NCBI GenBank assembly: GCA_002356215.1
Contig: AP017959.1
Coordinates: 2,682,195-2,746,194, forward strand
Source: [Synechococcus] sp. NIES-970
GTDB taxonomy: Bacteria; Cyanobacteriota; Cyanobacteriia; Cyanobacteriales; MRBY01
DNA: 64,000 nt
Reading direction: 5' to 3'
In this document: one piece after another, positions 8,527 through 17,845 of the stretch
Numbering within the stretch: the first letter of the stretch is position 1
How the letters are laid out: every line of letters begins with the position of its first letter
Notes under the pieces: model-generated
Told to the model about the DNA's origin: nothing
Databases searched by the model: none
Seen by the model: only the letters and a program-made list of their open reading frames with translations
Position numbers and translations under genes: made by a program

Positions 8527-9237
8527 ATGTCTATATCTGCCTCCTCTTCCCAGCTGATTACAGATCCACTCCACAGTCCTTTCCCGATCCCCTGGCAATG
8601 GATCTTAGAGACCCAGGCAGCGGTGGCTGCAGGCCAGCATAATGGCGCAGAGGTCTATCGCAGTCCCCTTTTGACGAATGGCCGTCAACAATATGCTGCC
8701 TACAGTCGTATCCACTTAGAATTACGGCCTTGTCTCCAACAAAGTCGTATCAATAGCATCGTATTTGTCGAAAACTTACAGACAGGGGTCCTCAGCACCG
8801 TTGTCACCCAATCACCCCTAGCGCCCCACCCCTTCCAAGAAGCCCCGCACACTGATACACCAGGCACTATTTCACTCTTGATGCCTATTTCTTGGTCTGC
8901 GGATGGCCAGCGGCTCCTGGCGAGGCAATTTGAAGGTTATTTTGGCAGTGGTGTAATGTCTGATTTTGCCGTGGTTTGGGATGCCAAGAGTCAACAGAGT
9001 CACACTCTCCAGCCACACATCGAAGGGGAATATAGCCATGCGATTTTATTGGGTTGGAGTGAGCGCTATGCCAAGGATGTATTGTTTCAAACAGGCATCA
9101 TGGGCCAGGATGACTGGCCTATCTGGCGGGTCAGTCTCGATGGTGATACCAATTTAGCAACGGAAGACCACGGAGTGGTGTACGGAGATCCTCTCACCTA
9201 TGCTTGGTCAGGGAGTGAAGGGAATCTTAACATTTAG
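8527..9237 (+). CDS. Cyanobacterial protein of unknown function
   Basis: A 236-residue protein that I do not recognise as a named family. It has no signal peptide, membrane segment or nucleotide-binding motif. The composition is soluble with many aromatic residues and strand-like patterns (YSRIHLELRP, SIVFVENLQTG, HAILLGWSERY, DWPIWRVSLDGD), suggestive of a beta-rich or propeller-like fold. The coding frame keeps the composition of its neighbours, and a clear start and stop delimit it. It lies 88 bases upstream of hemJ on the same strand, with a HIP1 site between them; no functional link is implied. Confidence 0.7.
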   Translation: MSISASSSQLITDPLHSPFPIPWQWILETQAAVAAGQHNGAEVYRSPLLTNGRQQYAAYSRIHLELRPCLQQSRINSIVFVENLQTGVLSTVVTQSPLAPHPFQEAPHTDTPGTISLLMPISWSADGQRLLARQFEGYFGSGVMSDFAVVWDAKSQQSHTLQPHIEGEYSHAILLGWSERYAKDVLFQTGIMGQDDWPIWRVSLDGDTNLATEDHGVVYGDPLTYAWSGSEGNLNI

Positions 9238-9325
9238 TTTCAACTTCCCTAAAAATCCAGGCGATCGCCCCCCGACCCTTTTAAACTGACTAAAAACAGT
9301 ATCAAGATTTTTATCAAAACCTGCT

Positions 9326-9940
9326 ATGACACAGTTTTGGTCAGCGATCGCTCCCCAGGCTTACTTTTGGTTTAAGGCATTTCACATTATCGGTGTGGTG
9401 GTGTGGTTTGCCGGGTTGTTCTATCTGGTGCGTCTTTTTGTTTACCATGCCGAGGCCGAACAGGAACCCGAACCCGCCCGGAGCATCCTGAAAAAGCAAT
9501 ACGAATTAATGGAAAAACGCCTCTATAACATCATTACCCAACCGGGAATGTTTGTGACCGTCGCCATGGCGATCGCCATTGTTAGCACCGAGCCCGCGAT
9601 CTTAAAATCCTGGTGGCTCCATGCCAAGCTTGCACTCGTGGCCCTGCTATTGGTCTACCACTTTTTCTGTGGGCGGATCATGGGTCAACTAGCAGCTGGC
9701 ACTTGCACCTGGAGTGGTCAACAATTCCGCGCCCTCAACGAAGCCCCAACCCTTCTTTTAGTAACCATTGTGATGCTAGCAGTCTTTAAAAATAATTTGC
9801 CCCTCAACTGGACTGGTGGGTTGATTCTTGCCCTGATTGTTTTCATGGCCGCAGCAATCCAGCTTTATGCGAAAAAACGGCGCCAAGACCAAGAAAAACT
9901 CCGGGAAGCCCAAAGTCAAGTGGCGACTTCCAATCCATAG
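9326..9940 (+). CDS. hemJ: Protoporphyrinogen IX oxidase HemJ
   Basis: HemJ oxidises protoporphyrinogen IX to protoporphyrin IX, the last common step of haem and chlorophyll synthesis, and is the usual enzyme in cyanobacteria lacking HemY. The 204-residue integral membrane protein starts with WFKAFHIIGVVVWFAGLFYLVRLFVYH (conserved His 20 and the following helix), continues with QPGMFVT, and shows four to five hydrophobic helices ending with a basic tail KKRRQDQEKLR. A strong bidirectional terminator follows the gene. It is monocistronic as far as can be seen. Confidence 0.92.
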   Translation: MTQFWSAIAPQAYFWFKAFHIIGVVVWFAGLFYLVRLFVYHAEAEQEPEPARSILKKQYELMEKRLYNIITQPGMFVTVAMAIAIVSTEPAILKSWWLHAKLALVALLLVYHFFCGRIMGQLAAGTCTWSGQQFRALNEAPTLLLVTIVMLAVFKNNLPLNWTGGLILALIVFMAAAIQLYAKKRRQDQEKLREAQSQVATSNP

Positions 9941-9972
9941 CTTGCTTTTTTTTAGGGATCTTCACATCGACC

Positions 9973-10013
9973 AAAAAAGCCCTCAGCTTTAATAATCTGC
10001 TGGGGGCTTTTTT
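9973..10013. terminator. Bidirectional Rho-independent terminator, hemJ / aroA
   Basis: An A-run plus GCCCTCAGC pairs with GCTGGGGGC followed by a T-run; the A-run pairs with the T-run, so it works in both directions. It sits between the convergent hemJ and aroA genes. Confidence 0.85.
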
Positions 10014-10110
10014 GTGGCCAAGCTATCGCTCTAGGACAAAGCTTTAGACCCAAACTTTTGATCCCCTCTGCAATGCTTTGGGAAAATCAGCATCGCTCAT
10101 TATTGTTGAT

Positions 10111-11451
10111 CTACCCTGCCTGACACACGCCCGTGAGGGTTTCTACGAAGGTGGGGTAAGAAATAGAAGCGGCTTCAGCTCGATAAATCTGGGTGGCGCC
10201 TTGGGCATTGAGGGCGGCGATCGCCAAACTCATCGCAATGCGATGGTCGGTGTAGCTATCGGTTTCGGCGCCTTGCAGCGTTTTTCCGCCAGTAATTTCT
10301 AAACCGTCGGGATGTTCAATGATTTGGGCTCCCATTTTCGAGAGCTCTGTGGCCATCACCGCCAGGCGATCGCTCTCTTTGACCCGTAATTCCTCCGCAT
10401 CTTTAATGAGGGTTGTCCCAGTGGCGAAACAAGCGGCCACAGCCAGGATGGGAATTTCATCAATTAAGCGAGGAATAATCGCGCCGCCGATGGTGCAGCC
10501 CTTAAGCTGGGAATATTTCACCCGCAGATCGGCCACTGGTTCCCCGGCCACTTCCCGCACATTTTCTAAGGCAATATCGGCCCCCATCAGCTCCAGCGCT
10601 TCGAGAATGCCGGTGCGGGTCGGATTAATACCTACATTTTCAATGGTTAGGTCAGAGTCTGGAGTAATCGCCGCCGCCACCAACCAAAAGGCCGCTGAAC
10701 TGATGTCTCCAGGAACAATTACTTTTTGGCCGATCAAAGTGGGGTGAGGTTCGAGGGTAACACTGTTGGTTTCGGGGTCAATGGTGAGGTGGGCACCGAA
10801 AGCGCGGAGCATCCGTTCACTGTGATCCCGGGAAAGGGCCGGTTCTGTGACAGTGGTGGGACTATCGGCCAAAAGGCCCGCTAAGAGCACGCAGGATTTG
10901 ACCTGGGCTGACGCAATGGGAGAGTGGTAGTGAATGCCCTTGAGTTGCTGCCCTTGAATGGCGAGGGGCGCAAGGGTATTGCCTTTTTTACCCCAGATTT
11001 GGGCGCCCATTTCCTTAAGGGGATTGACCACCCGGGACATGGGCCGCGATCGCAAGGAATGATCTCCGGTGACGGCGAAAAATTTCCCCGGCGAAGAGGC
11101 CAACAGCCCAAGCATTAAACGCATGGTTGTGCCGGAGTTGCCCGCATCTAAAACATTGTCCGGTTCCTGGAGATTCCCCAGACCGATCCCCTCAACTCGC
11201 ACCTCGGTTTCATTGAGTTCAGAAATTTTTGCCCCCATCGCCGAAAAACAGGCCGCCGTACTCCGGGGATCTTCTCCTAAAAGCAAACCTTCAATAATGG
11301 TTTCCCCCTGGGCGATCGCCCCCAACATCAACGCCCGGTGGGAAATGGATTTGTCCCCCGGAATCCGAATTCTTCCCTGCAAACTCACCCCTGAAACGGG
11401 TGGGGTAATCGTGAGCTGCTGGTGGGAAGAAACGGTTTCGAGGTGAATCAT
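10111..11451 (-). CDS. aroA: 3-phosphoshikimate 1-carboxyvinyltransferase (EPSP synthase)
   Basis: AroA transfers enolpyruvate from PEP to shikimate-3-phosphate, the sixth step of the shikimate pathway. The 446-residue product contains the shikimate/PEP binding block [44 protein letters not shown] and TDHRIAMS. The residues around the glyphosate-binding loop read [11 protein letters not shown], a class II-like or variant pattern rather than the LGNAGTAMR of enteric enzymes. Two other aromatic pathway genes (aroQ, aroK) are in the window but are not linked to it. A start at ATG 11451 leaves a short leader before the first conserved strand. Confidence 0.95.
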   Translation of the reverse strand: MIHLETVSSHQQLTITPPVSGVSLQGRIRIPGDKSISHRALMLGAIAQGETIIEGLLLGEDPRSTAACFSAMGAKISELNETEVRVEGIGLGNLQEPDNVLDAGNSGTTMRLMLGLLASSPGKFFAVTGDHSLRSRPMSRVVNPLKEMGAQIWGKKGNTLAPLAIQGQQLKGIHYHSPIASAQVKSCVLLAGLLADSPTTVTEPALSRDHSERMLRAFGAHLTIDPETNSVTLEPHPTLIGQKVIVPGDISSAAFWLVAAAITPDSDLTIENVGINPTRTGILEALELMGADIALENVREVAGEPVADLRVKYSQLKGCTIGGAIIPRLIDEIPILAVAACFATGTTLIKDAEELRVKESDRLAVMATELSKMGAQIIEHPDGLEITGGKTLQGAETDSYTDHRIAMSLAIAALNAQGATQIYRAEAASISYPTFVETLTGVCQAG

Positions 11452-11765
11452 CGTGCTGGAGGTGACAAATGGGCGATGTCATCTTAGCGGATTTCGAAAT
11501 CCCTTGCCTATGGCCTAGGCAAAAATCAATTTTTTGCTAAGTACAAAGGCTTATCCAGATACCAAAAGTTACAATTTGATGACATTAAAAGCCCTTAAAA
11601 CCCACTGAAATCGTTAAAAGTCAAAATATCCTGACAACCGGGATCACCGGCTGCCAAATTCTCTGTTACAACAAGAAGCAGCAGGCGATCGCCCAAAAAA
11701 ACAATGCCGATGTAAGCGCCTACCCTGTCCCAATTCAGCTATTGCGCAACGGAGGAGCCCAACCC
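11452..11765. promoter_or_regulatory. Divergent intergenic region aroA / DUF4912 gene
   Basis: The 314 bases hold the promoters of two divergent genes. The half nearer the DUF4912 gene contains one HIP1 site. No riboswitch-like structure or operator was recognised. The ribosome binding site for the plus-strand gene is GGAGGAG at 11751-11757. Confidence 0.4.
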
Positions 11766-13073
11766 ATGACCACCACAGTAGGCAATGAATTCGCAGATAA
11801 CCTAGAAGATATGACCCTGAGGCAATTACGCAAACTCGCGAGTAAGCTCGGCATTAGCCGCTACAGTCGGATGCGAAAAGATCAACTGCTCGCTGAGGTC
11901 AAAAAGCGTTCCCAAAGCAATGAGCCCAAGCCCCCCGTGGCATCCGAAATCACTGAATCTATCACCCCAACCCCAGTTAATAGCCAAGAGGAGGAAACCC
12001 TAGTGGAAGCAGCAAAATTTGAAGTTGGCCAAGATGATCCTATCGAACTCGATCTTGCGAGTGTGGATGAAGATCTCGGTAACCTCCCCGGTGGCTATGG
12101 CCAAAGCCGGATTGTACTGCTGCCCCGGGATCCTCAATGGGCCTATGCCTACTGGGATATTCCCAATGACCACAAGCAATATCTACGTAACCAAGGGGGC
12201 CAGCAAATTGCTCTACGCCTCTATGATGTAACTGATATCAACCTCGATTACCAAAATCCCCACAATGTCCAGGAATATCTCTGTGATGAATTGTCCCGGG
12301 AATGGTATTTCCCCGTTCCTGTAAGCGATCGCGATTATGTCGTCGAAATTGGCTATCGTTGCGCCGACGGCCGCTGGTTGAGCCTTGCTCGCTCCACTGC
12401 GATCCGAGTACCACCTGTTTACCCCAGTGACTGGATCGAAGATATTTTCGTCACCGTCCATTGGGACGAAGAACTCAAAGGTAAAACCGTTTATAAGCTT
12501 GTGCCCCCAGCGAAAAAACAAGCAGAAGCCGCCGCTGCCGCCGCCCAAGCAGCCAACAGCCCCATTTACGACGAAATTTTTGGAGATCTCCAGTCCCTTG
12601 AAGCCCAACGTATTGCGGGCTCTTTGTTCGGTTCCATGCAGCATGTCGCTGGTTCTGTGCCGCCCCAAGAATCGATTAGTTCCTATGTCTTTCCTTCGGG
12701 TGCTGGTCTATGGGCCGCGCCAAATGTTTCTGGCTTGAATATGTCAGGGCTCAACATGTCTGGTGCTGGATTTGCCTCAATGCCCCCAGCGCGTCCTCGG
12801 AAGTTCTGGTTGGTGGCTGATGCCGAACTGATTGTATATGGAGCGACGGAACCCGATGCCACGGTAACGATTGGGGGTCAACCGATTAAGCTCAATCCCG
12901 ATGGCACTTTCCGCTTCCAAATGTCCTTCCAGGATGGCAATATCGACTATCCGATTGTGGCGGTGGCTGCCGATGGAGAACAAACGCGCTCGATTCACAT
13001 GACCTTTGACCGGGCCACTCCCTCCCGCAATACTAATACCAAAGAAAATGCGATGGATGAATGGTTTGTTTAG
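11766..13073 (+). CDS. DUF4912 domain protein with N-terminal Rho-N/SAP-like segment
   Basis: The 435-residue protein starts with a small helical domain (MTLRQLRKLASKLGISRYSRMRK, residues about 17-50) like the Rho N-terminal/SAP fold that binds nucleic acid. A linker follows, then the DUF4912 domain (IVLLPRDPQWAYAYWDIP to about residue 225). After an Ala-rich helix (KKQAEAAAAAAQAANS) and a Gly/Met-rich stretch (NMSGLNMSGAG), a beta-sandwich-like end appears (YGATEPDATVTIGGQPI). I chose ATG 11766 because GGAGGAG lies nine bases upstream; the TTG at 11742 overlaps that binding site. Function is unknown; the architecture is common in cyanobacteria. Confidence 0.8.
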   Translation: MTTTVGNEFADNLEDMTLRQLRKLASKLGISRYSRMRKDQLLAEVKKRSQSNEPKPPVASEITESITPTPVNSQEEETLVEAAKFEVGQDDPIELDLASVDEDLGNLPGGYGQSRIVLLPRDPQWAYAYWDIPNDHKQYLRNQGGQQIALRLYDVTDINLDYQNPHNVQEYLCDELSREWYFPVPVSDRDYVVEIGYRCADGRWLSLARSTAIRVPPVYPSDWIEDIFVTVHWDEELKGKTVYKLVPPAKKQAEAAAAAAQAANSPIYDEIFGDLQSLEAQRIAGSLFGSMQHVAGSVPPQESISSYVFPSGAGLWAAPNVSGLNMSGLNMSGAGFASMPPARPRKFWLVADAELIVYGATEPDATVTIGGQPIKLNPDGTFRFQMSFQDGNIDYPIVAVAADGEQTRSIHMTFDRATPSRNTNTKENAMDEWFV

Positions 13074-13106
13074 GATTTAGGTATGAGATAAACGGGTGAC
13101 CCCCAC

Positions 13107-13136
13107 AATTCCCTTCCCTGCGGAGGGAATTTTTTT
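13107..13136 (+). terminator. Rho-independent terminator after DUF4912 gene
   Basis: AATTCCCT and AGGGAATT form a stem around a nine-base loop, followed by a run of T. It lies about 35 bases after the stop codon. Confidence 0.8.
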
Positions 13137-13180
13137 ATACTTTGAGAGGTGATGAAATATTTGCCCCGAAAAAAGTCACA

Positions 13181-13216
13181 AAAAAACCAGCCACCCCTGA
13201 GGAATAACTGGTTGGT
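13181..13216 (-). terminator. Rho-independent terminator after petJ
   Basis: Read on the minus strand, AACCAG pairs with CTGGTT over a 17-base loop, and a run of seven T follows. It lies about 45 bases after the petJ stop codon. Confidence 0.6.
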
Positions 13217-13257
13217 ATTAGATGGTAGTTAGGGTGAATCAAAAAAGATTCAGCAAC

Positions 13258-13611
13258 TTACCATTTGTTGTTTTCTGCTTGGTCAGCAACGTACGCTGCA
13301 ACGTTGGCAATATCAGCATCGCTCAGACGACCACCAAAAGCAGGCATTGCGCCTTGGCCATTGGTTACCTGGTAAGCAACAGCTTCTTCGAGGGATTTGC
13401 TGCCATCTTTGTAGCCAGCGAGGTAGGTTTTGAGGGCATCAGCCTTCAGGGTTTTGGTGGGCATAACGGCGTTGTTACCACCAGCGTGACAGGCAGCACA
13501 GTTCGCCGCAAAGACTTGAGCACCAGCTGCCGCATCAGCAGCAAAAGCAGGCGTACCGAAGGCAAAGACGGTGGCCAGGACAGTTAACGCAATCGCAAGT
13601 AATTTTTTCAA
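13258..13611 (-). CDS. petJ: Cytochrome c6
   Basis: Soluble thylakoid-lumen electron carrier from the cytochrome b6f complex to photosystem I, replacing plastocyanin when copper is scarce. A signal peptide (residues 1-24, KKLLAIALTVLATVFA core, cleavage after PAFA) precedes a mature chain of about 93 residues. The haem is attached at C38 and C41 of CAACH with His 42 as axial ligand; the Met ligand is in GAMPAF. The start codon is a TTG at 13611: it gives exactly the signal peptide expected, no in-frame ATG lies upstream, and GAGAGG sits about eight bases before it. The gene is flanked by its own terminator. Confidence 0.95.
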   Translation of the reverse strand: MKKLLAIALTVLATVFAFGTPAFAADAAAGAQVFAANCAACHAGGNNAVMPTKTLKADALKTYLAGYKDGSKSLEEAVAYQVTNGQGAMPAFGGRLSDADIANVAAYVADQAENNKW

Positions 13612-13761
13612 AGGAGTTTTCCTCTCAATGCTCTCAACAGAAAAGAATTTGGTTAAAGTTTAATATAATCAACCAGACTATATTTTATCGATCTTGCCGT
13701 TTGGTTCAAACGCATTGCCCAAAATTCCCCAAATTGTTTCAATTTGTCACGAAACTGACCT

Positions 13762-14748
13762 ATGCAACCCACCCCTTCCCTTGCCGACAATCTGGCTGTA
13801 GTCAAGACTTGGGATCTCTGTAAGACTTACCGCACTGGCTTTTGGTTAAACAAAACCAGTGAATCACTCAAGCATTGTTCGTTATCGGTGGCAGCGGGGG
13901 AAACCTTTGGGCTTTTGGGGCCCAATGGTGCAGGCAAGACGACACTCCTTAAGATCTTGTTGGGAATTATTCGGCCCACGGCGGGTCATGCCACGTTACT
14001 GGGAAAACCCTTTGGCGATCGCCCAACGCGGCAAAAAATCGGCTACCTGCCAGAAAATGCTTATTTCTATGATTTTTTGACAGCCTGGGAATTTCTTGAA
14101 TTTACCGCTGGCCTATTCCAAATCCCGAAAGCCAAACGCCAGAAACGCATTAAAGCCCTTTTGGATACGGTGGGTCTGGCCCAGGAGGTGGCGAAAAAAC
14201 GACAGCTCCGCAAGTATTCCAAGGGGATGCTCCAGCGGGTCGGTATGGCCCAAGCACTGATTAACGACCCAGATTTAATCTTTTTCGATGAGCCGATGTC
14301 GGGGTTAGACCCCCTCGGTCGCTACCAGGTGCGAGAAATTATCCTGTCTCTGAAAGCCCAAGGTAAAACTATTTTCTTTAATTCTCACATTTTGGCGGAT
14401 GTGGAGCTAATTTGCGATCGCCTGGCAATTTTGTCTAAGGGCGAAATTATTTGCCAAGGCACCTTAGATGAACTCTTAGGATCGGCAGATCGTTACCAAG
14501 TGATCATCGAAGGAGGGACTACAGAAGCTTTACAACCCTGGGTCCCGGATTTAACCCGCAAGGATCACCATTGGATCGGCCATTTGGAAGGAGATCCCCA
14601 GAAATTTATTGCCTTCCTTGGTTTGACAGGGGCAAAATTACTAGATCTTAAGTTGGCGCGAATTTCCTTGGAAGATTTCTTTATTCGCCAAATCCGTAGC
14701 CATGATCCCCAAGCCCATATTGAAGAGAATCTTCAGGCGATCGCCTAG
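13762..14748 (+). CDS. ABC transporter ATP-binding protein (CcmA/ABC-2 type)
   Basis: A 328-residue nucleotide-binding protein with Walker A GPNGAGKTT (residues 53-61), signature YSKGM (in place of LSGGQ; usual for the gliding/ABC-2 subclass), Walker B LIFFDEPMSGLDP, and switch histidine in FNSHILADVE. The C-terminal 90 residues form the extra domain that often regulates such subunits. The permease partner is not adjacent, since the next gene is convergent. Possible cargoes are lipids, glycans or an unknown exporter substrate. The gene is divergent from petJ. Confidence 0.88.
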   Translation: MQPTPSLADNLAVVKTWDLCKTYRTGFWLNKTSESLKHCSLSVAAGETFGLLGPNGAGKTTLLKILLGIIRPTAGHATLLGKPFGDRPTRQKIGYLPENAYFYDFLTAWEFLEFTAGLFQIPKAKRQKRIKALLDTVGLAQEVAKKRQLRKYSKGMLQRVGMAQALINDPDLIFFDEPMSGLDPLGRYQVREIILSLKAQGKTIFFNSHILADVELICDRLAILSKGEIICQGTLDELLGSADRYQVIIEGGTTEALQPWVPDLTRKDHHWIGHLEGDPQKFIAFLGLTGAKLLDLKLARISLEDFFIRQIRSHDPQAHIEENLQAIA

Positions 14749-14760
14749 GGATTAAAGCTA

Positions 14761-14793
14761 GAAAAAATCCCCTATCGGCATGGATAGGGGATC
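14761..14793 (-). terminator. Rho-independent terminator after phosphohexomutase gene
   Basis: Perfect ten-base stem (ATCCCCTATC with GATAGGGGAT) over a six-base loop. On the minus strand a T-run follows, so it mainly serves the minus-strand gene; the plus-strand ABC gene ends 12 bases away and may use it too. Confidence 0.85.
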
Positions 14794-14818
14794 TTCAGAA
14801 GCGAATGGAATGTGACGC

Positions 14819-16252
14819 TTATTTAGCTGGGTCGAGTTTGGCGATCGCCGCTTCCATTTCTGAGGCAATCTTGGCTTCGAGTTCAGCGGAATCCGTTTCC
14901 ATGTAAACCCGCATCAAGGGTTCTGTACCAGAGGGCCGCAGCAGAATCCAACTGCCATTTTCTAAATACAGCTTCACACCATCCTTAAGGCCGATTTCCT
15001 TCACTCCCAAGCCCGCAACAGCGCTGGGGGGCGTCGCTTTGTAGAAGTCGAGCACGGCTTTTTTGTGGGGTTCTTCGAGGTGTAGGTCCAGTCGTTTGTT
15101 AAAGAGGGGGCCATCAGCATCTTCGAGGGCTTCTTGCACCAACTGGGAAAGGGGCTTGCCAGCATAGGCGATCGCCTCCGCGACGAGCATATCTGCGAGA
15201 ATCCCATCCTTTTCGGGAATGTGACCGAGCACACTCAGGCCACCGGATTCTTCCCCGCCGATCAAAACTGCCGTTTCGCGCATTTTTTCGCCAATATATT
15301 TAAAGCCAACCGCCGTTTCAAAAATCTCTAAGCCATATTTCGCCGCGAGATTATCAAGCAGGTGGGTTGTGGCCACTGTGCGGACGATCGCCCCCTTTTG
15401 GCCCTTGTTTTTCAGCAGGTGTCGGGCTAGGAGGAGTAAAATTGTATTGGGTGTTAAAACATTCCCCAGTTCATCGACAACCCCAAAGCGATCGCTATCT
15501 CCGTCCGTAGCTAGGCCGAGATCTGCCTGATCTGCTTTCACTGCTTCCACCAGACCCACCAACTGAGAGCCCTTTGGTTCTGGCATTCCCCCTCCAAAGA
15601 GGACATCGCGGGTCGTGTTGAACGATTCTGTCTCACAGCCGCAGTGGGCCAACACCTCATCCAAATAGCCACGGGAAGTGGAATAGAGAGCGTCATATTT
15701 CACCTTCAGCCCCGCCGAGCGAATTTTTTCCACATCCAGAAGCGTATAGATAAACTTCAAATACTCTGGCTTGGGATCAAAACGCGAAATGCGATCGCCA
15801 TTTTTCCCCGTGGGCATTGCGTCAGAAGAGCCGGCGATATTCGCCACGATCGTATCGGTGATCTCTGGGGTCGCCGGGCCTGCATAGTCCGGAATATATT
15901 TGATCCCGCAGTAGGGAGCCGGGTTATGGCTGGCCGTAAACATCAAGGCACCAGCCGAGTTTAGAGACTTTGCATTGTAGGCGATCACCGGCGTTGGGCA
16001 ATCCCGGTCTACCACCTTCACCGTCCAACCGAGATCCGCAAGTACTTCCGCCGCCGTCTGGGCAAACTCATCCGCAAAAAAGCGGGTGTCATAGGCGATT
16101 AACACTGGTCGATCTTTGCTATATGCCGTTTCTAAATAACTGGCGATCGCCCGGGTCACCTTACACACATTTGCAAAGGTAAAATCATCAGCGATAATGC
16201 CGCGCCAGCCATCGGTGCCAAACTTGATCGGGGGATTGCTTGCAATACTCAT
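14819..16252 (-). CDS. Phosphoglucomutase/phosphomannomutase family protein
   Basis: Alpha-D-phosphohexomutase of 477 residues that interconverts hexose-1- and hexose-6-phosphates. The phosphoserine loop is TASHNPAPYCG, the metal-binding loop is DGDSDRFG, the sugar-specificity loop is GGEESGG, and the phosphate-binding loop is RPSGTEPLMRVY. The GEESGG loop fits glucose- or mannose-phosphate use. Synechocystis has a similar secondary enzyme, so this may act beside a main phosphoglucomutase in glycogen synthesis or in nucleotide-sugar supply. It is unlinked to the glgX cluster at 40 kb. Confidence 0.9.
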   Translation of the reverse strand: MSIASNPPIKFGTDGWRGIIADDFTFANVCKVTRAIASYLETAYSKDRPVLIAYDTRFFADEFAQTAAEVLADLGWTVKVVDRDCPTPVIAYNAKSLNSAGALMFTASHNPAPYCGIKYIPDYAGPATPEITDTIVANIAGSSDAMPTGKNGDRISRFDPKPEYLKFIYTLLDVEKIRSAGLKVKYDALYSTSRGYLDEVLAHCGCETESFNTTRDVLFGGGMPEPKGSQLVGLVEAVKADQADLGLATDGDSDRFGVVDELGNVLTPNTILLLLARHLLKNKGQKGAIVRTVATTHLLDNLAAKYGLEIFETAVGFKYIGEKMRETAVLIGGEESGGLSVLGHIPEKDGILADMLVAEAIAYAGKPLSQLVQEALEDADGPLFNKRLDLHLEEPHKKAVLDFYKATPPSAVAGLGVKEIGLKDGVKLYLENGSWILLRPSGTEPLMRVYMETDSAELEAKIASEMEAAIAKLDPAK

Positions 16253-16503
16253 GGAAGAAAACAGGGCTTGTTAAAATTCCCCTTTATCTTATCCGCAAGG
16301 GGGAAACCGAGAATGGCGATTTTTTTACAAAATTTCCCCGAAGACAGGCATTTTTTCAACGCATTAGATATTATTGGGTCTAATACTGGTTATCCCCAGA
16401 AAAACATTATCGGCAAGCAGCTGTTTTTCTATCCTTTGGGCGGTGCAAATTGTGTCTGAAGGAACATCACCAGCGGACGACCCGACCCAAACCCCTTGAT
16501 CAC

Positions 16504-17067
16504 ATGGAGCGACAAACAACCGTGGCAACAACTGAACCCATCTCAACCTCCGCCAATGTGGCCCACCTCCAGCAAGAACTCCACCTGCGGGATCAACTGG
16601 TGCAACAGCTTTCCCAAGAGTTATTTCGGCTTGTGAAAGGAAATGATGATTCGATCGCAACAGCCGAAATAGAAGAGCAGTACCAAGCAGAAATCCAACA
16701 ACTGCGGGAACAGTTCCAAGAAGTTGAGCAGCAGGTCGTTTTTTACCAAGAACAACTGGCCCAGAAGGATCAAGAAATCTCCCATCTACGTCAATCCGTG
16801 CAAGATTTAGGCGATCGCAGCCGGCGACTTGAGCAGGTGATTCAGGAGCTCCCCACCATTTATCGGCAAAAATTCGCTGAGAGAATGGCAGCGGTTCGCG
16901 ATAAAGTAGAGAAGCTGCAAAGAGAAAACCGTCAACTCCATGCCGAATTACAGAGTGTCAGCTATCGCCTTGCAGTAAAAAACCGTCGTCATAGCCTGTC
17001 TGAGATTGAACTACCCACATTTAACCCCAAAGGTGGCAGCCCCATCCCGACGTTCAGTACCCTCTAA
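16504..17067 (+). CDS. Coiled-coil protein of unknown function
   Basis: A 187-residue protein that is almost entirely predicted coiled coil: heptad patterns run from about residue 18 (VAHLQQELHLRDQLVQQLSQ) to 150 (RENRQLHAELQSVSYRL) with Gln, Glu and Arg dominating. It lacks a membrane segment. ATG 16504 is preferred over a TTG at 16450. Its 3' end overlaps the next gene by about 60 bases in another frame, which argues for coupled expression. I do not recognise the family; a structural or scaffolding role is only suggested by the composition. Confidence 0.7.
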   Translation: MERQTTVATTEPISTSANVAHLQQELHLRDQLVQQLSQELFRLVKGNDDSIATAEIEEQYQAEIQQLREQFQEVEQQVVFYQEQLAQKDQEISHLRQSVQDLGDRSRRLEQVIQELPTIYRQKFAERMAAVRDKVEKLQRENRQLHAELQSVSYRLAVKNRRHSLSEIELPTFNPKGGSPIPTFSTL

Positions 17068-17761
17068 GGTTACGGTCTTAGTAAATGCTGAATTAAAGCA
17101 TTCTGGCAAATTTATTTCCGCTTCCCCGGTGACAGAGCGGATGGTCAAGGCGTTTAAAACAGCAATCTCGCAGCAAAATCAAGGGGTCGAGGTTGAAGTT
17201 TTAACCCCGGCGATGGTGCGTCACGGCAACTCAGGCCAAGGTGGTGATGCCCTTGTCTGCCCCTTGACCATTGATCTGCCAGAACGCCTGACGTTCTCCC
17301 AGCAAAAAGTTTTTCAAGCCTGCCGTCAAATTGGCGATCGCCGCCAATGGGTACAGCAACATACCGCCCACCGCATCGCGAATCATAGTCACCTTGGTGA
17401 CCACTGGCTACCCATTATTCACACCGCCAAAGGGCCTTTATATGGCGAGGTAATTGGGGAAGGGGTAATGCCAAATTCTTACCACCAGCCGATTAATGTC
17501 CGGGATGAGCAGCGACAAAATTTATATCACCTCGGCTATCGCCTCTTGGATTCCATTGAAGCAACCCCAGGGGTTTATCTGCTCCAGTTCTCCTTCGCGC
17601 CAGACCAACGCCTTATTTTTGACCGCCTTTGGCCTTTTCCGGCGGCGCCGGCGATCGCCTCTTTGCACTGCCAACAGCCTGATCTTTTCACCTGTCACTG
17701 GCGCTGTCTAACGGGTCAAAACATCACTGATGTGATTATCCCCCATCACCTCGCTGGCTAA
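17006..17761 (+). CDS. Cyanobacterial protein of unknown function
   Basis: Up to 251 residues, not recognised as a named family. It has no membrane segment. The frame has neighbour-like composition and HIP1 sites through the core (VTVLVNAELKHSGKFI to TDVIIPHHLAG). Many His, Gln and aromatic residues occur in the middle (HTAHRIANHSHLGDHWLP). The start is uncertain: a TTG at 17006 or a GTG at 17033 both lie inside the coiled-coil gene upstream, so translation is probably coupled to that gene. The protein may be a partner of the coiled-coil protein. Confidence 0.65.
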   Translation: MNYPHLTPKVAAPSRRSVPSKVTVLVNAELKHSGKFISASPVTERMVKAFKTAISQQNQGVEVEVLTPAMVRHGNSGQGGDALVCPLTIDLPERLTFSQQKVFQACRQIGDRRQWVQQHTAHRIANHSHLGDHWLPIIHTAKGPLYGEVIGEGVMPNSYHQPINVRDEQRQNLYHLGYRLLDSIEATPGVYLLQFSFAPDQRLIFDRLWPFPAAPAIASLHCQQPDLFTCHWRCLTGQNITDVIIPHHLAG

Positions 17762-17845
17762 GATCCGAGCCGACGACGGGATAGGGGTCTAGGAAAATGT
17801 CTAAGAAATGACGTTAATTTCCGGGCTAATTCTGTGAGAAAAAAT

